From Paramesorhizobium endophyticum (GTDB taxonomy: Bacteria > Pseudomonadota > Alphaproteobacteria > Rhizobiales > Rhizobiaceae), in the NCBI RefSeq assembly GCF_014640615.1, contig NZ_BMHH01000003.1, positions 241,823 to 305,822 of the forward strand: DNA of 64,000 nucleotides. Reading direction: 5' to 3'. A program made the translations under genes and the position numbers. Below are positions 58,835 to 64,000 of this stretch, one piece after another. Positions within the stretch are counted from its first letter, which is position 1, and every line of letters begins with the position of its first letter. The notes beneath the pieces were generated by a model. It saw nothing but the letters and a program-made list of their open reading frames with translations, was not told where the DNA came from and searched no databases.

Positions 58835-60721
58835 ATGCTCGACAGTTTGCGTAATGCCGCCCGCTCCTGGGTCGCCAAGCTTCTACTCGGTGTCCTGGTG
58901 TTGAGTTTTGCCGCCTGGGGCATTGCGGATGCGTTCCGGGGCGATATGAGCGGCAATGCCGTTATCTCCGCCGGCAAGTCCGAGGTGACCGCGACGCAGT
59001 TCCGCCTTGCCTATGACCGGCAGTTGATGGCGCTGTCGCAGCAGTTCGGCCAGCGGCTGACGCGCGACCAGGCGCAGGCTCTCGGCATTACCAACCAGGT
59101 GCTCGCACAGCTTGCCGCCGGTGTCGTTCTCGACGAGGAAGCGCGGCATATGAAACTCGGCCTTTCCGAGGACCGTTTGCTGCAACTGACCGCGCAGGAT
59201 CCCGCCTTCCAGAATGGTGCCGGCCAGTTCGACCGGACGCGCTTCACCGATGTGCTGCGCCAGATCGGGATGACTCCGGACGATTACCTGAAGAATCGCG
59301 CCGAGATCGCGCGCCGCCAGCAGATCGTCGAGGCGGTCGCCGATGGTGTGAAGGCTCCCGCCACGCTTCTGAAGGCGCTGGCGCTCTATCAGGGTGAAAG
59401 CCGCACGATCGACTATATCACCGTGCCCCTTTCCAGCGTCGGAACGATCCCCAACCCGTCCGACAGCGAGCTCAAGACCTATTTCGACGCGCATTTGAGC
59501 GAATACCGCGCGCCTGAGTATCGCAAGATCAGCTATGTGAAGCTGACGCCGGAAGATATCGCCAATCTCCCCTCCGTCACGCCGGAGGAGATCAAGGCCT
59601 ATTATGACAAGAACCTCGCGCGCTATACGACGCCCGAGACCCGCACGATCCAGCAATTGACCTACCCCGATGCCGCCGCTGCCAAGGCCGCGCATGACAA
59701 GATCGCCGCCGGGACATCCTTCGACGATCTGGTGAAGGAACAGGGCAAGTCGGAACAGGACGTGACGCTCGGCACCTATACCAGGGATGCGCTGCCAGAG
59801 AAGCCGATCGCCGATGCCGCCTTTGCGCTCCCCCAGGGCGGCGTGAGCGATGTGGTGACCGGCGCGTTCGGCCCCGTCATCCTGCGCGTCACCGCCATCA
59901 CGCCGCAGAATGTGAAGCCGCTTGCCGAGGCCGAGGCTGACATCCGCAAGACCATCGCCGTATCCGCGGCCATGAACGAAATCCCCTCGATCCACGATCA
60001 TTACGAGGATGAACGCTCATCCGGCATGACGATGGCCGATGCGGCCTCCAAGCTGAACCTGAAGGCGGTGACCATCGCCGCCATGGACAAGGACGGCAAC
60101 GGCCCTGATGGCAAGCCGGTCGATGTGCCGGAAAAGCAGCGTCTCCTCCCCGCAGCCTTCCAGACCGACGCAGGCGTCGACAATGACGCGCTGACGGTCG
60201 GCAACAATGGCTATATCTGGTATCAGGTCGATAGCGTCACCCCTGCCCGCGACCGCACGCTGGACGAGGTCAAGGACAAGGTCATTACCCAGTGGAAAGA
60301 GGAAGAGGCTGAAAAGCGCTTGACCGCCAAGGTCGACGAGTTGAAGAAGCGCCTCGACGGCGGCGCGACCATTGACCAGATCGCTGGGGAATTGAACCTG
60401 CCGAAGCAGACCAAGCGCGGCATCACCCGCGTCGGCAACGATACCGAGCTCGGGACCGAAGCCGTGGCCCAGGTGTTCAGCGGCCCGAACGGCACGGCCG
60501 GCATCGCGCCTGCCGCAACTGACGGAGCGCAGATCGTGTTCAAGGTCGTCGATGCGGTCGAGCCCGCAGCCACCGCCCCTGATTCCATCCCGGCGAACGA
60601 GCGCGACGCCATGTCCGCCCGCCTGTCGGACGATCTTCTCGACCAACTGGTGGCGAAGCTGCAGACGCAATATCCTGTCAGCGTCAACCAGGCCGCCATT
60701 GACCGCGCGCTGGCTTTTTGA
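58835..60721 (+). CDS. PpiD/SurA-like periplasmic peptidyl-prolyl isomerase
   Basis: 628 residues from ATG 58835 (AGGA about 8 nt upstream). One N-terminal membrane helix ([20 protein letters not shown]), a SurA_N-type chaperone region (to about 260), a parvulin-type domain (about 290-375, including [20 protein letters not shown] and [14 protein letters not shown]) and a C-terminal helical chaperone part. This is the PpiD plan: an inner-membrane anchored folding helper at the Sec exit. Frames reading from 58661 only add noise upstream. trpD begins 8 nt after its stop. Confidence 0.92.
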   Translation: MLDSLRNAARSWVAKLLLGVLVLSFAAWGIADAFRGDMSGNAVISAGKSEVTATQFRLAYDRQLMALSQQFGQRLTRDQAQALGITNQVLAQLAAGVVLDEEARHMKLGLSEDRLLQLTAQDPAFQNGAGQFDRTRFTDVLRQIGMTPDDYLKNRAEIARRQQIVEAVADGVKAPATLLKALALYQGESRTIDYITVPLSSVGTIPNPSDSELKTYFDAHLSEYRAPEYRKISYVKLTPEDIANLPSVTPEEIKAYYDKNLARYTTPETRTIQQLTYPDAAAAKAAHDKIAAGTSFDDLVKEQGKSEQDVTLGTYTRDALPEKPIADAAFALPQGGVSDVVTGAFGPVILRVTAITPQNVKPLAEAEADIRKTIAVSAAMNEIPSIHDHYEDERSSGMTMADAASKLNLKAVTIAAMDKDGNGPDGKPVDVPEKQRLLPAAFQTDAGVDNDALTVGNNGYIWYQVDSVTPARDRTLDEVKDKVITQWKEEEAEKRLTAKVDELKKRLDGGATIDQIAGELNLPKQTKRGITRVGNDTELGTEAVAQVFSGPNGTAGIAPAATDGAQIVFKVVDAVEPAATAPDSIPANERDAMSARLSDDLLDQLVAKLQTQYPVSVNQAAIDRALAF

Positions 60722-60728
60722 GGACGCC

Positions 60729-61751
60729 ATGGCTGACTTGAAGACCCATATCGGTAAGGTCGCGCTGGGCACGCCCCTCACCCGGGCGGAAGCGGAGGAA
60801 GCCTTCGGCATCATGATGTCCGGCGAGGCGACGCCTTCGCAGATCGGCGGCTTCCTGATGGCGCTGCGCGTACGCGGTGAAACGGTGGATGAGATCGCAG
60901 GTGCGGTTGCTGCCATGCGCGCCAAGATGCTGCTGGTGGAAGCGCCTGACGATGCGGTGGATATCGTCGGGACCGGCGGCGACCAGTCCGGCTCCTACAA
61001 TGTCTCCACCTCCTCCGCCTTCGTGGTGGCAGGCGCGGGCGTTCCGGTGGCCAAGCATGGCAACCGCGCGCTCTCCTCGAAATCCGGCGCGGCGGACACT
61101 CTCGCCGCCCTCGGCATCAATATCGAGGCCGGGCCGGAACTGATTTCCGCCTGCATCCGCGAGACCGGGCTGGGCTTCATGTTTGCCCCGTCGCACCATT
61201 CGGCGATGCGGCATGTCGGCCCGAGCCGCGTGGAGCTCGGCACCCGCACGATCTTCAACCTGCTGGGACCGCTCTCCAGCCCGGCGGGCGTCAAGCGCCA
61301 GCTCGTCGGCGTCTTCGCGCGCCAATGGGTGGAGCCCCTCGCCCATGTGCTGAAGGAACTCGGCTCGCATACGGTCTGGGTCGTCCATGGCGACGGGCTC
61401 GACGAAATGACGACCTCAGGCACCACCCATGTGGCGGCGCTGGAGAATGGCGAAATCCGCACCTTCGAAATCACACCTGAGAGCGTCGGCCTGCGGCGTG
61501 CCGATCCGGCGGAATTGAAGGGCGGCGATGCGGTGCATAATGCCGAGGCGCTGCGCGGCGTGCTCGAAGGGGCCAAGGGCGCTTTTCGCGACATCACGCT
61601 TTTGAATTCCGGCGCGGCGCTGGTGATTGCTGGCAGGGCTGAAAACCTCGAGGAAGGGATCGCCCTCGCCGCCCATTCGATCGATAGCGGCGCCGCGAAT
61701 GCTGTATTAGAGAAACTGGTCGCCGTTTCCAATCGCGAAGGCGCTGTGTGA
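60729..61751 (+). CDS. trpD: Anthranilate phosphoribosyltransferase
   Basis: 340 residues. PRPP-binding [40 protein letters not shown] and the anthranilate-site [18 protein letters not shown] and [15 protein letters not shown] segments. Second step of tryptophan synthesis. ATG 60729 has GAGGACG just upstream. It is followed after 3 nt by trpC. In this lineage trpE is often elsewhere, so the pathway is split. Confidence 0.97.
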   Translation: MADLKTHIGKVALGTPLTRAEAEEAFGIMMSGEATPSQIGGFLMALRVRGETVDEIAGAVAAMRAKMLLVEAPDDAVDIVGTGGDQSGSYNVSTSSAFVVAGAGVPVAKHGNRALSSKSGAADTLAALGINIEAGPELISACIRETGLGFMFAPSHHSAMRHVGPSRVELGTRTIFNLLGPLSSPAGVKRQLVGVFARQWVEPLAHVLKELGSHTVWVVHGDGLDEMTTSGTTHVAALENGEIRTFEITPESVGLRRADPAELKGGDAVHNAEALRGVLEGAKGAFRDITLLNSGAALVIAGRAENLEEGIALAAHSIDSGAANAVLEKLVAVSNREGAV

Positions 61752-61754
61752 GCC

Positions 61755-62546
61755 ATGGCCGACATTCTGCAAAAGATCGAAGCCTACAAGCGCGAGGAAA
61801 TCGCCTCCGCCAAGGCGCGCATGCCGCTCGCCGAGGTCAAGGCAAAGATAGCGTACCAGGCGCCGACGCGCGGGTTCTTCAATGCCTTGCAGGCCAAGCG
61901 CGCCCGAAACGAGTTTGCGCTGATTGCGGAAATCAAGAAGGCCAGCCCGTCCAAGGGCCTGATCCGGCCCGATTTCAATCCTCCTGCGCTGGCGGACGCC
62001 TATCAGCGCGGCGGCGCGGCCTGCCTGTCCGTGCTGACGGATACGCCATCCTTCCAGGGCGCCCCGGAATTCCTCACCGCCGCCCGCGATGCCTGCGCCC
62101 TTCCCGCCCTGCGCAAGGATTTCCTGTTCGATATCTATCAGGTCTATGAGGCGCGCAGCTGGGGCGCGGATTGCATCCTGATCATCATGGCGAGCGTCTC
62201 CGACGATCTTGCCCGCGAACTGGAGGAAACCGCCTTCTCGCTCGACATGGATGCGCTCATCGAGGTGCATGACGAAGCGGAGATGGAGCGCGCGCTGAAG
62301 CTCGCCTCGCCGCTGATCGGCATCAACAACCGCAACCTGCGCACCTTCGAGGTCGATCTTGCAACGTCGGAACGCCTTGCCGCTATGGTGCCCGATGACC
62401 GGCTGCTGGTCGGCGAGAGCGGCATCTTCACCCATGACGACTGCCTGCGGCTGGAGCGCTCCGGCATTGGGACGTTTTTGGTGGGCGAAAGCCTGATGCG
62501 GCAGGAGGATGTTGCTGCTGCAACGGCGAAGCTGCTGCGTGGTTAG
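61755..62546 (+). CDS. trpC: Indole-3-glycerol phosphate synthase
   Basis: 263 residues. TIM barrel with [72 protein letters not shown] and [15 protein letters not shown], all family signatures including the catalytic lysines and glutamate. It makes indole-glycerol phosphate. Separate from TrpF here. It overlaps nothing, but trpD ends 3 nt before. Confidence 0.97.
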   Translation: MADILQKIEAYKREEIASAKARMPLAEVKAKIAYQAPTRGFFNALQAKRARNEFALIAEIKKASPSKGLIRPDFNPPALADAYQRGGAACLSVLTDTPSFQGAPEFLTAARDACALPALRKDFLFDIYQVYEARSWGADCILIIMASVSDDLARELEETAFSLDMDALIEVHDEAEMERALKLASPLIGINNRNLRTFEVDLATSERLAAMVPDDRLLVGESGIFTHDDCLRLERSGIGTFLVGESLMRQEDVAAATAKLLRG

Positions 62547-62575
62547 GTGGATAATTGGAAACCTCGGTTCCATAC

Positions 62576-62733
62576 ACCCCCCTCTGCCCTACCGGGCATC
62601 TCCCCCACAAGGGGGGAGATTGGCTGTCACACCCGCTTTCGCCAATCATCGACGTCATAGAATTGAGCGCCGTCATGGATGAAGTCCAATCTCCCCCCTT
62701 GGGGGGGAGATGCCCGGCAGGGCAGAGGGGGAT
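62576..62733. repeat. Mosaic palindromic repeat, copy 4
   Basis: Ends ACCCCCCTCTGCCCTACCGG (62576-62595) and the right arm finishing at 62733, with one base change (GAGGGGGAT instead of GAGGGGGGT). Inner arms CTCCCCCACAAGGGGGGAG and CTCCCCCCTTGGGGGGGAG. It lies between trpC and moaC and is readable as a short false protein. Confidence 0.85.
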
Positions 62734-62769
62734 GTGACAGTGACGAAACGCCTAAACGAATCGCGCCCT

Positions 62770-63264
62770 ATGACCTCCCCCCTCACCCATCTCGACGAAA
62801 CCGGCGCGGCCCACATGGTCGATGTTGGGGCGAAAGCCGAAACCGAGCGGGTCGCCGTGGCGGAAGGTTTCGTCACCATGCGCCGCGAGACGCTGGATCT
62901 GATCCTCGATGGCAACGCCGCCAAGGGCGATGTGATCGCGACGGCGCGTATTGCCGGCATCATGGCGGCCAAGAAGACCGCTGAGATGATCCCGCTCTGC
63001 CATCCGCTGATGCTGACGAAAGTTGCTGTCACCATCGAGGCCGACGAGTCTCTGCCTGGCCTGCGCGTCGAGGCGATGGCGAAGCTGACGGGAAAGACTG
63101 GGGTGGAGATGGAGGCGCTGGCGGCGGTTTCCGTCGCCTGCCTCACCATCTACGACATGGCCAAGGCCGCCGACAAAGCCATGGTGATCGGCAATATAAG
63201 GCTTCTCTCGAAGAGCGGCGGCAAGTCCGGCGATTGGTCCGCTCTCTTGCCTGGAGGTGACTGA
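62770..63264 (+). CDS. moaC: Cyclic pyranopterin monophosphate synthase
   Basis: 164 residues from ATG 62770. MoaC signatures [60 protein letters not shown] and the end [12 protein letters not shown]. It makes the molybdenum cofactor precursor cPMP together with MoaA. Alternative starts inside the adjacent repeat would add a non-homologous leader. moeA follows 1 nt after the stop. Confidence 0.96.
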   Translation: MTSPLTHLDETGAAHMVDVGAKAETERVAVAEGFVTMRRETLDLILDGNAAKGDVIATARIAGIMAAKKTAEMIPLCHPLMLTKVAVTIEADESLPGLRVEAMAKLTGKTGVEMEALAAVSVACLTIYDMAKAADKAMVIGNIRLLSKSGGKSGDWSALLPGGD

Positions 63265-63265
63265 C

Positions 63266-64000
63266 ATGGCGCTGTTACCTGTCGATGAGGCACTGGCGCG
63301 GCTTCTGGCCGACGCAACGGCGCTTGGCGAAGAAACCATCCCTCTTATGCAAGCCGGCGGGCGCGTTCTGGCTCGGCCCGTCACCGCCCGGCACACTCAG
63401 CCGCCTTTCGACGCCTCGGCGATGGATGGCTATGCACTGCGGGGCGCCGATGTCGCAAGCGTACCGGTTGAGCTTACGGTTATCGGCGAATCGGCTGCGG
63501 GCAAACGCTTTTCAGGCACCGTCGCTCCCGGCGAGGCCGTCCGCATCTTCACCGGCGCTCCCGTACCCGATGGTGCGGATACGGTGCTGATCCAGGAGAA
63601 CACTGAGCGCCTGTCCAATGACAGGGTTCGCGTGCTGGCAAGCGTCGCACCGGGCAAGAATATCCGCCGCGCCGGGCTGGACTTTACGAAAAGCGAGACA
63701 CTGCTTACCCCCGGCCGCGTGCTCGATGCCGCCGACCTTTCCCTTGCCGCCGCTGCCAACAATGCCGCGCTCGCCGCCATTCGCCAGCCGAAGGTGGCGA
63801 TCCTCGCGACCGGCAACGAGCTTGTGCCTCCCGGCGGAACGCTCGGGCCCGATCAGATCATCGCCTCCAACACGGTGGGAATTGCCGAGATCGTCCGCCG
63901 CAACGGCGGTGTGGTATGTGATCTCGGTATCGTTCCCGATAAGGTCGAGCGTATCGAGGCGGCCATCGGCACGGCGGTCGAAGAAGGCGTGGATATTCTC
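63266..64000 (+). CDS. moeA: Molybdopterin molybdenumtransferase (3' end outside window)
   Basis: The first 245 residues are visible and the frame runs off the window edge. ATG 63266 has the perfect site GGAGGTGAC 5 nt upstream, located in the end of moaC. MoeA marks: MALLPVDEALARLLADAT, QPPFDASAMDGYALRGAD, RIFTGAPVPDGADTVLIQEN and PKVAILATGNELVPPG followed by IIASN. MoeA inserts molybdate into adenylylated molybdopterin. Co-transcribed with moaC. Confidence 0.96.
   Translation, partial: MALLPVDEALARLLADATALGEETIPLMQAGGRVLARPVTARHTQPPFDASAMDGYALRGADVASVPVELTVIGESAAGKRFSGTVAPGEAVRIFTGAPVPDGADTVLIQENTERLSNDRVRVLASVAPGKNIRRAGLDFTKSETLLTPGRVLDAADLSLAAAANNAALAAIRQPKVAILATGNELVPPGGTLGPDQIIASNTVGIAEIVRRNGGVVCDLGIVPDKVERIEAAIGTAVEEGVDIL

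Noticed and set aside
62555-62737. Short frame reading PLCPTGHLPHKGGDW and [10 protein letters not shown]-like sequence
   Set aside because: Translation of palindromic repeat copy 4. The same false peptide occurs at the other copies and in the extended frames of the carboxypeptidase, symporter and GlsB-like genes.

Overview
The window is a high-GC alphaproteobacterial chromosome segment, best matched to the Hyphomicrobiales (Rhizobiales) and probably Brucellaceae-like. The evidence is gene order and protein style: nifR3/dusB-ntrB-ntrC-ntrY-ntrX-hfq-hflX-mazG, pdhA-pdhB (with its own lipoyl domain)-pdhC-lpd-lipA, divIC-eno-kdsA-pyrG-secG-tpiA, a fused ispDF, and trpD-trpC-moaC-moeA. Family- and genus-level placement is inference, because no rRNA gene is present.

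Layout. (1) 1-4.29 kb is the end of an accessory island abutting the 3' end of a tRNA-Ser(UGA) gene. It holds the C-terminus of a plasmid/ICE-type ParB protein, a small membrane protein, a FitA/FitB (VapBC-type) toxin-antitoxin pair, a membrane-anchored DUF2726 protein, a pentapeptide-repeat protein and a decayed IS1182-type transposase. (2) 4.5-14.2 kb: an FtrA-type regulator divergent from a rhodanese gene, then rlpA, a DacC-like carboxypeptidase, tmk, holB, metG, tatD and an MBL-fold hydrolase. (3) 14.2-23.3 kb, mostly minus strand: HD hydrolase, two lipoproteins, a short Hsp70, GNAT, S9 peptidase, TPR-methyltransferase, bile-acid-type symporter and galE. (4) 23.4-36.5 kb: mazG, then the minus-strand hflX, hfq, ntrX, ntrY, ntrC, ntrB, dusB block, split by a plus-strand polysaccharide deacetylase, then ispDF and cinA on plus. 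(5) 37-46.3 kb, minus: two tiny membrane proteins, a RatA/COQ10-like protein, lipA, a GlsB-like protein, lpd, GNAT, pdhC, pdhB, pdhA and divIC. (6) 46.4-58.7 kb: LysR/EamA divergent pair, ParDE module, eno, alpha/beta hydrolase, acyltransferase, kdsA, VOC protein, pyrG, L,D-transpeptidase, secG and tpiA. (7) 58.8-64 kb, plus: a PpiD/SurA-like foldase, trpD, trpC, moaC and the start of moeA.

Functional coupling. The pdh/lpd/lipA cluster makes pyruvate dehydrogenase, its E3 and its lipoyl cofactor. The ntr block holds two nitrogen-responsive two-component systems next to Hfq. rlpA, DacC and the L,D-transpeptidase act on peptidoglycan. tmk-holB-metG-tatD-MBL is a tight housekeeping run with overlapping genes.

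Non-coding structure is rich: four copies of a ~160-bp mosaic palindrome (one supplies the likely start codon of the DacC-like gene), a 37-bp inverted repeat, a 26-bp inverted repeat in a larger hairpin, short GCATGAtCC-type palindromes just upstream of lipA, lpd and divIC, a 42-bp tandem duplication, and an operator-like palindrome before ntrY. The most unusual coding observations are an ispDF gene with no ATG/GTG/TTG before its catalytic motif, a chimeric remnant next to cinA, and an overlapping pair of very small membrane-protein genes. I see no clearly new multi-gene system.
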